Source: Megalobrama amblycephala (lineage: Eukaryota; Chordata; Actinopteri; Cypriniformes; Xenocyprididae). From it: a DNA stretch of 64,000 nucleotides. The stretch lies in contig NC_063061.1 of assembly GCF_018812025.1 (NCBI RefSeq), positions 37,899,366-37,963,365 on the forward strand. The letters run 5' to 3'. A program made the position numbers and the translations under genes. Positions 34,123 through 45,940 of this stretch are shown here, in pieces. The number at the start of each line of letters is the position of its first letter. Position 1 is the stretch's first letter. The notes beneath the pieces were generated by a model. The model was given only the letters and a program-made list of their open reading frames with translations. It made no database searches and was not told the origin of the DNA.

Positions 34123-35180
34123 AATCTTTTTTTTTTTTTTTTTTTTTTTGCGAGCTAGTTTTTTTTTACGATATCCACCTTGTTTTGTTGTATCTATTAA
34201 AATATTGTTGAATTTGGTGTTTCGGTTACATTGTCATATTAGAAAATAAACGACGTATTATTTTTTATATGATAAACACATTCAAAGGCCATCGAAAGAC
34301 AACATCCAGCTGATTGAGCTATAATATCCATTAAACTAATCTGAAATGTGTAATCCAAAATAATAACGTTATTAAAAAAAAAAAAAATTAAGAAAAAATT
34401 AAGAAAATTAAGTAAACTTACTTGGCTAACCAAAAACAAAATTTAAAAGAACGTTTTGGGAACCAAAAACTAACATTCTGGGAACCACACATTAACGTGC
34501 AGGGAACCTTCTGGGAGCCAAAATTTGTTAGCTGGGGAGACGGTGTCATCCGTCTCTTGGTCAGTTCCTTGGTGAAGAGGATGACCTCTTCCAGGCTTAC
34601 AAAATAAGTATCAAGAAAGGAGATGTGCAGCAATACCTCCTGCAGCACATAGCCTTCTGAACATTTTTTTCTACAATGAGGAGGATTGTTTTGGAGGGCC
34701 AGCAAGTTGTGTTTGCAATCTGGCTAAAACCTGTGCGATTATTCTTGGACTTACTCACACAGGAACTGTTGAGTTTCGGTTCATTTATGAGACGCGCTCC
34801 TTTTCATGTGCAACAAAGGTGATCGCGCCGGCGCCTCCATGTCACGATTAGGCTTATTTTGTCTGCTTTATTTGCTACTTATTTATATTGGTTGATGAAA
34901 CATGGATTAAAATTAAATACAATTTATACAAAATGAAATTAATTTTAAAGAAAGGCTTTCTACAAAACAAAACTTAATGAAATGGTCAAAATCATGTCTG
35001 ACCCATCCCGACATATTGCGCATCTTGTGATCCTTACCGTTTTCTTTCCATAATCATTTCAATAAATAATATTTAAACAAATGCTACTTGTGTGTGCTTT
35101 TTTCTTACTCAAATTCATGTTTTATTCATATTACTGTATTCATTATATAACATTAATACATTTTGCCATATTTTTTGTAG
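34123..35180. other. Intergenic with GGGAACC-type repeats
   Basis: Poly-T run at 34128-34149. 34430-34545 holds short direct repeats of GGGAACCAAAA/TTCTGGGAACC, a known style of cyprinid DNA element. No gene recognised. Confidence 0.45.
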
Positions 35181-36741
35181 CATCCCAGCAAGCAATTTTA
35201 TGTCTAATAGACATCTAATAGCCGTCAAAACATAGCCCGGCCGTCTAGGCTAAAACAAGGCAAAAATTGTGCTGTCAGTGAAAATCTAATAGACGTCTAA
35301 TCATAACCCAAGAGTAGACTACTCATCAATTGGACGACTACATATTTATGTCTAATAGACGGTGAATATGGATCTAGGCTAAAACCAGGCTGAATTTGGG
35401 CTGTTAGTGAAAATCATAACCCAAAAATAGACTAGTCATCAAATATACAGCTAATGAATGACTACATCTATACATGCAATAGACAACAAATTAATGGCTA
35501 AAGGATTCTTTTCACTTAAATATAACAGGTTCTCATAAATGACAATCCGTCCAAACAAATTAAATATAAAAGGTTTTATTTAGAAAAAGAACTCAAGATA
35601 ATACACAATGATAACAAAAATAATGAAAAATAAGTTTTACAAGTACAATACAAATAAACATTAAAAAAAAAATTGCAACTTAATAAAAATATAAAACATT
35701 GACAAAAAAAAAATAAATAAAAAAGGTTAACAATGTTTTTTGGTTTATAAAACAACCCGATTAATTTTCTGTTACATGTTTTATGTAAAGCACTTTGAAT
35801 TACCTTAAAAATTGTTGTTGAAATGTGCTATACAAAATAAACTTGCCTTGTCAAATCAAAACCTCATATTTTCATATCATAATGATCAAAAAATTAAAAG
35901 ATACACGAGGCTTCTGTAACAAATAATAATAGGGTGCACAGGTTTCATGTTTACCCCCTTGTATTTAGATAGTGAGATTTAGGGCACAAGGAAACACTAC
36001 ATGTGCATGTAGCATGTTAATCTAACCACGTTTTACTCTGAGTCTGCACTGTTACCTGCTAAAATGTCACTGTTCCTACACATGATAACACATGATGTAC
36101 ATAAATAATGAATGCATGTCAAAATGAAAAACACAGATACTTACAAGACCAAAAGCAGGAAAGAATTTGCTTTAACATTTGCTGTTGTTTGCTCTCCAAC
36201 AGTTGTAAAATGTGGAAAAGTTTATCGCGAGATCTGGCAACAGTGATTGAGAGCTAACATTCAAGTCTCGCGTTGCCAGTGGTCATGTCTCAGTAGAGCC
36301 ACAGTTGCCATCAAGTGGTTGAGAATCGGTAAATTTTTATTTAACTTAAAATTAAATACAGTCATATGGTGTATATAATTATAATTCATAATTATTATTT
36401 AATGAATACAGTACAGTCCAAAAGTTTGGAACAACTAAGATTTTTAATGTTTTTAAAAGAAGTTTTCGTCTGCTCACCAAGGCTACATTTATTTAATTAA
36501 AAATACAGTAAGGGCCGTTTCATAGTCAACGCATCTGTACGCATACGCGTCCCCGAGGCTACGCATCGTTACGCTTCGGCCGCCATTATGCGTCGGTGCG
36601 TAGCCAAATGTGTCGTCCTAGTTTTTGATACGCGACGCGCCAATGCACGCAATACTATGCGTTGTCGGTGGGGGCGACATTGCAAGTATTGTACATTAAT
36701 TCAAGTATATAGTGTTTACAGAAGAAGAAGGTTTGAATACA

Positions 36742-37844
36742 ATGGCGGGCGAAGAGGAAAAATTATGCGAACTTATACGTATTCATCCACATTTATACGA
36801 TAGTTCATCGCAATTACACTCAAATAAAATAGCGTTGGAAAATGCATGGAGAGAGGTTGCAACCGCGATGGGAAAACCCATAGATAAAGTAAAAACGGAC
36901 TGGAAAAGTGCCCGTGACAAATTCACCAGGGCGCACAAAAAGTGGAAGGTGGCGTGCAGAAGTGGTGCGGGGCAGCTAAGTTTCGGCTACCCAAAAATAT
37001 TGACTCAACTTAGCTGGCTGAGTGAATTCATAAAGCATAGGACTACAGAATCAAATTTTTCGGTATGTAAACAACGTTGTGTGTGTAGCCTATCTAGAAG
37101 TCAATGCTGTGTGCCCTTCTCGAGAAGCTGAAATAGCCTACGGCAGGGGAGAGAGAGAGAGGGAGGGGGAGAGAGGGAGGGAGATGTGTGTGTACATTCA
37201 AATCCATTCAATTTGTACATTTAAATTTAAGTTATGTTATATTTTATTATTTTGATTCCTTTATAACTGTCATTTACTGAGAATGGTAGGCTACTGATTT
37301 GGTCAGGACGTTTGAAACAGGAGTAGGCCTACATTTTCTTTCTGTGTAGGCAGGTGAGGGAGACGGTGAGGGAGACGATGAGGGCGACGATGAGGAGGAG
37401 GAAAGCATTATTGCACAGGGAGATCAGGCACTTCCATCCACCCCCAATCCCGACTCATCCATATCCCAGTTTTCCCCACTTCTATCTGACCCTCCCACCA
37501 CCCCAACACTAGTGGCTTCGACCGTTTCTACACCATCTCATCCCCCTACCACCCCGACATCATCAGCCTCCCGTGGTGGTAAAAGGAAGCGCAAAAGCCA
37601 CAGGCCGATTATGGATCCATGTGAGCGTACGCTCCTCGATAGGCTGCAGGAAATACGGCAGGAGAGAGAGAGGGATAGAGAGAGGGAGAGAGAGAGAGAG
37701 AGGGAGAGGGAAAGCGAAAAGAGGGACATACACACCACTTTTTGTAATTACCTGTGCCATTTTCTACAAAATCTCCCACAGGAACAAAGTGCAATTTTGA
37801 TGCGTGACATTAAACAGCTCATGCGGCAGTATGAGCCCTTTTAA
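36742..37844 (+). CDS. Harbinger MADF/Myb-like DNA-binding protein (2 exons, 271 aa)
   Basis: Join of 36742-37062 and 37350-37844, donor TCG/GTATGT, acceptor TGTGTAG; 107 + 164 codons, phase 0 at the junction. Residues ~5-95 form a MADF (SANT/Myb-like) domain: EEEKLCELIRIHPHLYD, ALENAWREVATAMGKPIDKV, DWKSARDKFTRAHKKW, GYPKILTQLSWL. Then an acidic GDE-rich stretch, a Pro/Ser/Thr-rich linker, a basic patch (GGKRKRKSHR), an Arg-Glu repeat from a GAGA run, and a C-terminal BESS-like helix (YLCHFLQNLPQEQSAILMRD). In known Harbinger elements this partner binds the transposase, brings it into the nucleus and to the transposon ends. The ATG at 36742 is preferred because the MADF domain starts right after it; an upstream in-frame ATG at 36712 would add ten residues. 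Confidence 0.85.
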
Positions 37845-37987
37845 AATTCGACTTAATTTGTCTACCAATATTGTAGGCTACATGCTGTTACTGACGTTAT
37901 TTGTTATTGACATTTGTTAGGTCATGTTCTGTGTAAAACATGTTAAAGTTCAGTAGCCTTCATATGAAAATGAATTACACTGTCACC

Positions 37988-38098
37988 ATTTGGTTTTCAC
38001 AATGCCATATTAGTTAAAATGTGTAATGGTTTTCACAATGCCATATTAGTTAAAATGTGTAATGGTTTTCACAATGCCATATTAGTTAAAATGTGTAA
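37988..38098. repeat. 36-bp tandem repeat, 3 copies
   Basis: GGTTTTCACAATGCCATATT followed by AGTTAAAATGTGTAAT repeats with a period of exactly 36 bp between the two convergent Harbinger genes, in their shared 3' region. Confidence 0.9.
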
Positions 38099-38150
38099 AG
38101 TATTAACTAATTAAAAAAAAACTCATGCTTCAAAGCGACCTTTTATCAAT

Positions 38151-39560
38151 TTATTGGTCAGTGCTACCCAGTCGTAGCACACTGTACTGGTGGGGAAACA
38201 GGCCAGCATCTGATAAAAAGAAGTCAGCCAGCTGCTCCCTGACAAGTGCCGCTCTCCGGGAGGGTCTGCTGCTGCCAACCGAACACCGTGGTCCGTCGAC
38301 CATGTTCTGGTCCCCCGCAACGTGCTGCCTCCACTCTCCAGGCTGGACCTCTCCGGTGTCAGACGTCGCATCCACAAAGGTGGCGGGCATATATCTGGCA
38401 CGTTCAGTGGATGCCAGAAAGTTGTGGAGAGCCACGCACGCCTTCACGAGCTTCACCGCTTTTTCAGGTTTGCAGTCAATCGGGCGGCTGAAAATTCGGA
38501 AGCGCGCAGCCAATATACCGAAGGCATTCTCCACCACGCGTCTCGCCCTGGCCTGTCGGTAATTGTAAATACGCTTCCTATCCTGCAGATTCGTGCCTTT
38601 AATGAGAAGACAAATAATGTTATTAACAATAAATATATAACAATCTATAAACGAGCTAAGACCAGTGAATTCTTTTTCATTGCTTCTGGGCTATTTTATT
38701 GAGCAGGTCTGCTATCAATTATTTTTATTCTCACCTGGATAGGGTCGCATCAGGTTCTCCTGTAAGGGAAATGCCTCATCCCCCAGGAAAAAAAAAGGAC
38801 TGGGCGTTGTGGTGCCCGGTAGGACAGCAGGAGCAGGTAGATTGAGACTGCCCTGTGCCAGTCTGGATCCAAACGCACTGCGGCCCAACACACCTCCATC
38901 ACTCTCACGCCCGAATGCGCCAACATCGACGTAAACAAATCTATAGTTCGCATCAGCAGCTGCCATAAGGATAATAGAAAAAAAACCTTTGTAATTGTAG
39001 AAGTCGCTGCCTGATTGTGGTGGTGCTCTGATGCGAACATGCTTCCCGTCAATCGCCCCGACACATAGGGGAAACTGCCACTGTCTCCAAAAGTCCTCCG
39101 CTATGTCTTGCCACTGACTGCTCGAAGGAAAGGCCATGTACTCCCCCTGAAGGGCATCCCAGATGGCACAACACATCTCCTCTACAATGCCCGAAACAGT
39201 GCTGGTGCCCATTTTGTAGCTGGCAGAGAGTGCCTGCAGGCTGATGCCTGTTGTGAGGTACCGCAAAGTCACTGCAAGCCTTTGCGAAGCTCCAATCGGG
39301 TTGCGGTGATTTTGGTGAGTGTCCGGGAGAAAGCGGATGACTTGTGAAAGCAATTCATCAAATTTTGGCGCCGACATCCTAAAATACTGGAAATGTCTCT
39401 CCTCGTCCAGGCTTCGCATGGGAAGCACCAGAGACACAAACTCCCCATCCTGATCTCTTTTTTCATTTAAAGGGCGAACATACCACCGTCTATCTCTGCG
39501 TTGCCTTTGTTGCCGCCGATGTAAAATCAGCAACAGAATGCACTCCTCTTCAGTTGCCAT
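38151..39560 (-). CDS. Harbinger DDE transposase, HARBI1-like (2 exons, 423 aa)
   Basis: Minus-strand join of 39560-38735 and 38596-38151; donor CCAG/GTGAGA, acceptor CATTAAAG, no internal stop. The junction runs through PYPG into TNLQDRKRIYNYRQARARRV, as in the family. Helix-turn-helix around residues 90-125 (GASQRLAVTLRYLTTGISLQ, SYKMGTSTVSGIVEE). DDE catalytic residues: D171 in GAIDGKHV, D212/D221 in VDVGAFGRESDGGVL, E298 in RRVVENAFGILAARFRIF. DEAFPLQENLMRPYPG is the usual block before the third acidic residue. Start chosen at MATEEECILLL; the frame extends 30 residues upstream without homology. The enzyme excises and inserts the element at TWA sites. All key residues are present, so it may be active. 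Confidence 0.9.
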
Positions 39561-40193
39561 TTTGATCTGAATATCACGTGACCCGACTCTACTAATATCA
39601 CCCGACTCTACTACCCCCTGTTGCGTGAGCGGTGTATTGCATACACGCATCGCCCGTGACGCTTGCGTCCACTGTTTAGACTATGAAAGAGAGCGCGTCG
39701 CTCGCATCGCTTCGCGTTGCTTGCTCGCGTTTCTCGCGTTGACTATGTAAGGGCCCATAAAAACAGTAATATTGTGAAATATTATTACAATTTAAAATAA
39801 CTGTTTTCTATTTGAATATATTTCACAAAGTAATTTATTCCTGTGATGGCAAAGCTGAATTTTCAGCATCATTACTCCAGTCTTCAGTGTCACATGATCC
39901 TTCAGAAATCATTCTAATATGCTGATCTGCTGCTCAAGAAACATTTATTGTGTACAATTGTACAAAATATTTGTGTACAATATTTTTTTTCAGGATTATT
40001 TGATGAATAGAATGTTCAAAAGAACAGTGTTTATCTGAAATCTAATCTTTTGTAACATTATAAATGTCTTTACTGCCACTTTTGATTGATTTAATGCATC
40101 CTTGCTGAATAAAAGTATTCATTTCTTTAATTTCTTTTCAAAAAGATAAAAATAAAAATTCTTACTGACCCCAAACTTTTGAACGGTAGTGTA

Positions 40194-40590
40194 TAATGCT
40201 ACAGAAGCTTTGTATTTCAGATAAATGCTGTTCTTTTGAACTTTCTATTCATCAAGGAATCCTGAAAAAAAAGTACACAACTGTTTTCAACATTGAAAAT
40301 AATCATAAATGTTTATTGAGCAGCAAATCAGCATATTAGAATGATTTCTGAAGGATCATGTGACACTGAAGACTGGAGTAATGATGCTGAAAATTCAGCT
40401 TTGATCACAGGAATAAATTACTTTGTCAAATATATTTAAATAGTACACAGTTATTTTAAATTGTAATAATATTTCACAATATTACTGTTTTTTACTGTAT
40501 TTTTAATTAAATAAATGTAGCCTTGGTGAGCAGACGAAACTTCTTTTAAAAACATTACAAATCTTAGTGGTTCCAAACTTTTGGACTGTA

Positions 40591-40595
<5 letters not shown>
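40194..40595 (-). repeat. Second, truncated copy of the TACAGTAC element, inverted
   Basis: Reads on minus from TACAGTACAGTCCAAAAGTT through the same blocks as 36407-40193 but stops after ~400 bp. It abuts the first copy head to head, making a long palindrome, and shows the empty site of the Harbinger (AAAATACAGTAAAAAACAG). Confidence 0.85.
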
Positions 40596-40660
<65 letters not shown>

Positions 40661-40704
40661 ATAATTATGAATTATAATTATATAATATATTGTATTATTG
40701 TAAT

Positions 40705-40746
<42 letters not shown>
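40594..40746. repeat. (TA)n microsatellites
   Basis: Two runs of TA (40594-40655 and ~40705-40746) around a short AT-rich spacer. The open frames through them are repeat artefacts. Confidence 0.95.
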
Positions 40747-40749
<3 letters not shown>

Positions 40750-41396
40750 AAAATGTGTAGGATTGCGTGACAGCAAAAATATGCTGTTTCAAATGTAGGC
40801 TATAGGCTACTTGCATTTCTATATATGTATATATAAATGCAATTATATCATGAATCCCACAAGCTTTGTGGTCGAAAATTACTTAACACTATTTTGGTTA
40901 CACTCATTGCTGGTCTGAATCAGGGCTATAGCAAAGCCGTAAAAATTAGACTATAGATAGCCTCGATTTCGCCGGGTGGAAAAGCAGACTGCACATACAG
41001 TAGCCTATCCAATTCAGAGCTAAGTCGTGACTACATATAGACCATGTCATGAAATGCCACTTACATCTTGTAGAAATCATTGACATTACGAACATGAAAA
41101 ACCACAATAAATCAGGATTGACTAAAGGTGGGCTACAAATAGCCGGTCTGACTATGAACTAAATCGTGGCTACGCACAGCCTACACAATATAAATTGTCA
41201 AAGATATGAAAACAAACACCTTGTAATCACTTTGCTTGCATGATGCAATATCATACATCTCACAAGTTATTTTGGCAAAAACGACATGTAACCAAATTAA
41301 AGATTATTTTGGCTAAAAGTGGGTTACACATAGCTGGACTATATCGGGTCTATAGTTAACCGAGACGGTGAAATGACAGATATTGCTTGCTGGGAT

Positions 41397-42324
41397 GAAC
41401 ACTAAAATATTTTTGCACTTTCGATCGTCCAGTTTAGAGTAAAACAAATGACTTGAAAAAAGGCCACCTTTTGAGGGAGAAGTTCGGTCTGAACAAAGCC
41501 GTTAACCGAATTTTGAAGGATATAGTGCAAAATTTCCATAATTTTAAAAGATAAAACATAAGGTCTCTGATCTTATATGACTCAAACAAGATTATTAATG
41601 ATGTTCATCTGAACGGAATGAACCAATAATGAGGCGTGGGAGAACTGTACAAAGGAACATGTGACAAATGTAAAGAAACTGAAAGTTCATGGTAAATGAA
41701 TATAACTGTGATAATAATATTATAGGCCTATGGGTTTCAACGTGTCTGAAGCTCCAAACTATAGACTCATTTTGCTGCGTTTACAACTTACTGCCCCACC
41801 TGACTGCCCCATTAACATTAATCGTTTGGGAAGCTTCCCTCATTTGCTCTGTTAGTCGAAAATATAAAATTAGGCTATAGCCTTGGCTATTTCACCTATT
41901 TGGATAATTATTTAAAACCCAGCAGATCTTCCATTTGGTGTCACGGACACTGGGTCTCTCAAAGCCTCGAATTCAACATGAATTCAGAACTTTGTCTGAA
42001 TTTCATATTGGGGGATTAGCCTATTAATTTATATATTGATCAACGTCATTTGATGGTGTTTATCAACCACCATACACCTACCATTGCAGAAGGATGCCTT
42101 ATAGGCTACTTGTGAGCCCTGCAGTGTAAATTTTTAGTTTCCTGTGACAGTGGGACACTCAAGTTTACTTAACAACAAACTATAAAGTCTCAGAATACAT
42201 TACATGTTTTACAATATAAATTATGTAGGAACAGTATTTGATTAATTTCTGACAAGATTGTGCATCAAAAAAACAAACAAACAAACAAACAAACAAGAAA
42301 ACGCTAGGCTAAAAGTTGTATGAA
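41397..42324. other. Intergenic, no recognisable feature
   Basis: No exon or element recognised except an (AAAC)n run at ~42270-42294. Confidence 0.4.
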
Positions 42325-42492
42325 ATTATGTATCCTATCATCATGTCTTGAATTAGAATAATGTACATTTTCTAATTAAATAAAAATATATATATATAAA
42401 ATATATGTATATTATATATATTTTATTTAATTAGAAAATGTAGGCCCTACATTATAATTCTGATTCAAGACATGATAATAAGATACATAATT
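42325..42492. repeat. AT-rich palindrome (168 bp)
   Basis: ATCATGTCTTGAATTAGAAT and ACATTTTCTAATTAAATAAA at the left are inverted at the right as TTTATTTAATTAGAAAATGT and ATTCTGATTCAAGACATGAT. Probably a small hairpin MITE. Confidence 0.75.
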
Positions 42493-42542
42493 TTTAATTA
42501 GAAAATCGACACTAGTTAAAAATAGACACTAGTATATTATTG

Positions 42543-42585
<43 letters not shown>

Positions 42586-42609
42586 TTATTTATTTATTTA
42601 TTTATATAT

Positions 42610-44440
42610 TAGACTTGTGCCGATATTCAGTAATGCGATATATTGCGGTAATGAATATGCACGATATTGTTATCGTGGGCATTTCAAAATACTGTAAATA
42701 ATAATTTATTACCAATTATTAAAATTTTTATAATGCATTTAAGAATACTTTCCCCATCAGCCGTATAAAATGCACAACACCGCTGTATTCTGCGTCAAAG
42801 GGACACGCGCTCAGATGTAAACAAGCCCAATGTTCATGAGAACATAGACTGTAAAAAAAGATGGACGACGCGACGCCGCTTCCTTCCGTTGTATTGAACT
42901 GAAGCCAAAACGGACGCCTATGGGCGCTGACACGTTACGCAAAAACGTCAAAAAAAAAAGTTTGGAACCAGGGCATGCGCAGAAAGACTCGTCAGTGGAG
43001 CCCGGAGGCGGAGTCGCGGTATCAAACTTCCGCCCAGACGGCTGCGTCATCATTGATGTATTTTAAATAGGCTATATATAAATTATATGTAATTTAAAAT
43101 TCTACCTATAAAATAAGTAGGCTATTCTGTTTCTAGAGCAATAATATTTTTGAAACAGCAAATTCAGTAGATGAACTCAATATAGTATATGCCTCTAGAA
43201 ACTCTAAAATGTCAAACGGTCAGCCATTTTAAATAAAATGTTTAAACTAACGTTACAGGAGATTGATTGCTGTAGACAGTGCTCTATAATTAATTAGAGT
43301 AGGCTATCATTAGTTTTATCCTGCTAATTATTATTTTATACCCATAAAAATAATTATAAATGCCAGATAACGATCACCTGCCCCGTTTCTATAGCACCAA
43401 ATTGCTAGCTAAAATCAAACTTATCACAAAAACGAACAATTGAATATAAATCAGCGTGATAAGAACTACCTTAAATGACCAAAACCATCTTTCAGAAAAT
43501 TTTATTTGAAGCATAATTTATTTTTATGTTTTGACTTAAGTCTCATTCGTCTTCATTGAGCGGGCGGGGTTTATGACCTGTACTGCATCCAGCCTCCAGG
43601 GGGCGATCAAAGAGCCCACAGCTTCACTTTTTAGGACGTATGAGGCACACCCGCATGAGAAGCACATGGCGGAAAGAGTGAAGGAGACGCGCTGAATGAA
43701 AGCGCGCGTTCACTCTCTGACAGCAGAGGGCGCTGATGGAACAGCAGTGCAACGGTTACCCCGGAAACCCCATAAACAAAGCAACTGTGCTGGTGAAGTT
43801 TTTAAAATGCCTCAAACATATATTTTAATCTGTACTACAACATGCCCTAATGATTAGAAATGTTCTGATTATTTGTTATTGTTCAGTAAAACTTACAGAC
43901 ATATTAGTTAAGATGTTAATTCATTATTACCAAACTGACAATGAAAAATACATATGAAGCATTAATTATTCTTAGTTAATATTAATTTCTTAGTTACTGT
44001 TTAATAACATTACTAAAAATCAAAAGAATTTATTTAATGGACCTGAGATAAAACTAACAATGATCAGTTGTGTTTCTTAACTAACATTAACAAAAAAATG
44101 ATACTTTCTGTAACAAATGCAGCTATTGCTCAATCTTAGTTAATGCATTAAATAATGAGACCTTATTGTAAAGTGTTATATGTTGTTCTTTATAGCCTAA
44201 TTCTTAGGCACTTTAATCTGTTTGAAAATTTGACTTTATATAATTTTTTGTGTGTATTGTATTATTGTATTTAAACATTCAGTAATTTTTGTTATTAAAA
44301 AAAAAAGTTCTTAAACCTGTTATACTATGACACCACTTTTTTTTTTTACAACTTATTTTGATATCGTGATAATACCGTATAAAACCGTGATAAAAGCTTC
44401 AGCAATTAATCGCAACATGAAAATTTGATACAGTCACATG

Positions 44441-44444
<4 letters not shown>
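42610..44444. mobile_element. Possible non-autonomous hAT-like element (1.8 kb)
   Basis: Left TAGACTTGTGCCGATATTCA, right ..GATACAGTCACATGCCTA, weakly matching inverted ends, followed at both ends by ATATCG/ATACCG-type subterminal motifs. It lies between TA/TTTA microsatellites, so the target duplication cannot be read. The interior shows no transposase; 42840-43040 looks like an unrelated repeat (ACATAGACTGTAAAAAAAGA). Confidence 0.4.
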
Positions 44445-44483
<39 letters not shown>

Positions 44484-44485
<2 letters not shown>

Positions 44486-45204
44486 AATCATTGTGGAGAA
44501 TGAATGTCTCTCATGAGCTCAACCCTGCATCCCAATGTGCATACTATCCACCCTATCCGCCCGAAATAGTATTGAAAATGACTAATGTCACATACTATTT
44601 AGGATGGATAGTATGCACATTGAGATGCAGGCCAAGGGCCCTATAATACACCCGGTGCAATGCGACGCAAGGCGCAGCGCAAGTGTGTTTGCTAGTTTGC
44701 GTCCGCCGCCGTTCGCGTTTTCCTGTTCAGCGCTACGTCCTTAAATTAGTAAATGAATGTGCGGCAGTTAGTGCGCCCATGGGCGTGCTGGTTTAAAAAA
44801 AGAGGTGTGTTCGGGCGCATTGCTATTTTAAGGAGCTGAAAATAGACTGCGCCATAGACCAACTCAAACTTGGTCTAAAGTCTAATGTCAATGGCGCAAT
44901 ATTTTTTTGTTAGAGCGCGTTGGTAGAAACTGCGCCTCTGGGCGCGTCCACAGAGCGCGTTGACTTTGCTTATTACACACAGGGATGCGCATCACACAAA
45001 CATGCCAAATATTAAAAACAAAAGGATTACAGTGTAAAAGAATATTATTGTGTAGGCTACATAAATATAAAAGCGTTCAGCTTTTCCGCCAACAAATTCC
45101 GCCATGTAAATAGCAATCCGCCATGGCGCAAGTGCATCTCGCTCTTAAAGGGAATGGGAGATGACACTCTGATTGGTTTATTGAACGTTACGCCCATTAC
45201 TCAT
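44484..45204 (+). repeat. 721-bp direct repeat, copy A
   Basis: From CCAATCATTGTGGAGAATGA to CGCCCATTACTCAT this is matched by 45941-46661 with a constant offset of 1457 bp. I noticed no differences in the parts compared. It holds a small hairpin (CTGCATCCCAATGTGCATAC..GTATGCACATTGAGATGCAG) and the left part of a GGGCCCTATAATAC element that is cut off at the copy's end. It starts directly at the end of a (TA)n run. Confidence 0.9.
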
Positions 45205-45691
45205 AACATATAGCAAATACACTCTTTCAAACCAGAGCTGCTAAGAGCGGACCACACCAGCTATCGATGCGGTTTGTGAGTCGGGCATTTTAACAGGCTC
45301 TAACAGGCTCATCTCGCAATAATCTCGCTTCTGTTATGCTAGGGACGATTTCTCGTTTTGGAAATATTACTTAAAGCTAGTTTTTTACTAGCGTGAAAAG
45401 TATCTGGGTTCTAAGTTAAACACATAGAATGGGGTAGGTATTGCTGACATGAAATTCTTAGCAATACATTAAAGTATGACAAAGAGGTGCGGTCTTTAAT
45501 ATGTTTAATGTCAGTAGAGATGAAAATAGTTATAGGTTATTGTACATAAATATATCCTATCAATTCATAGGCACTCCTTTGGCTAAAATGATCCGTGCTG
45601 AATTGGTCTGGTCTGACTCAGTTACCACTGATTGGGTGAAAACCATTCAAACCTACTGGCTGTGGAAATCATGGGCATGACTCATTATACT
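45205..45691 (-). mobile_element. ACGGCGT-rich repeat element, copy 2, first part (inverted)
   Basis: Reverse-complement match to 33600-34122 (GCTAAGAGCGGACCACACCA through CATTATACTGTAAGC). It continues at 47240 after the hAT-like insertion. Confidence 0.8.
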
Positions 45692-45940
45692 GTAAGCCAG
45701 TGTTGCCAGACGTATGATAATTATCGTATTTGTACGATAATTTCGACCTCTGTACGATGTACGATCAATAATGAAAAAAATCCCATAATGTACGATAATT
45801 TCAGTATTTTGTGACACTTCAAATGATGGTCGTTATAATCGGCTCATTGATCTAGCTGTGTGGATCCTCTACGTCATGACTGTAAGGAGAACGTTAACTT
45901 TGTTAGGCACGTCATCTCATCTCATGTTACGTCTTCTCGG

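Larger units (their letters stand above)
36512..39757. mobile_element. Apparently intact PIF/Harbinger transposon (3.2 kb)
   Basis: Inverted ends GGGCCGTTTCATAGTCAACG (left) and CGTTGACTATGTAAGGGCCC (right). TAA stands on both sides (36509-36511, 39758-39760), the 3-bp TWA-type duplication of PIF/Harbinger. Comparison with the second copy of the target repeat (40196-40595), which reads through without it, supports these ends. It holds the two genes expected of the superfamily, in convergent orientation: a MADF/Myb-like protein (plus) and a DDE transposase (minus), both with open frames and good splice sites. Subterminal DNA is rich in ACGC/GCGT short repeats. Confidence 0.9.
36407..40193. mobile_element. 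TACAGTAC-TIR non-autonomous element, split by the Harbinger
   Basis: Left end TACAGTACAGTCCAAAAGTT, right end CAAACTTTTGAACGGTAGTG plus TA (ending 40193). Without the Harbinger it is ~540 bp. Its TTCAGCATCATTACTCCAGT and GTCACATGATCCTTCAGAAA blocks are typical of an abundant cyprinid repeat. TA at both edges would fit a TA target site. Confidence 0.75.
35181..41396. mobile_element. Large TIR element (CATCCCAGCAAGCAAT), heavily interrupted
   Basis: CATCCCAGCAAGCAAT at 35181-35196 is exactly inverted at 41381-41396 (ATTGCTTGCTGGGATG). The left subterminal region has imperfect ~125-bp direct repeats built on TGTCTAATAGAC and AGGCTAAAAC; the right has TGGGCTACAAATAGCC-type repeats. Older than the elements nested inside it (36407-40595 and the Harbinger). 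No target duplication recognised; no transposase of its own found. Confidence 0.55.

Noticed and set aside
37538..37794. Minus-strand Ser-Leu and Pro-Leu rich frames
   Set aside because: Shadows of the GAGAGA run in the MADF protein gene.
38125..38702. Plus-strand open frames of 126 and 145 aa
   Set aside because: Antisense shadows of the Harbinger transposase second exon.
40451..40816. 121-aa minus-strand open frame
   Set aside because: Mostly IYIYIY from (TA)n; no real coding signal.
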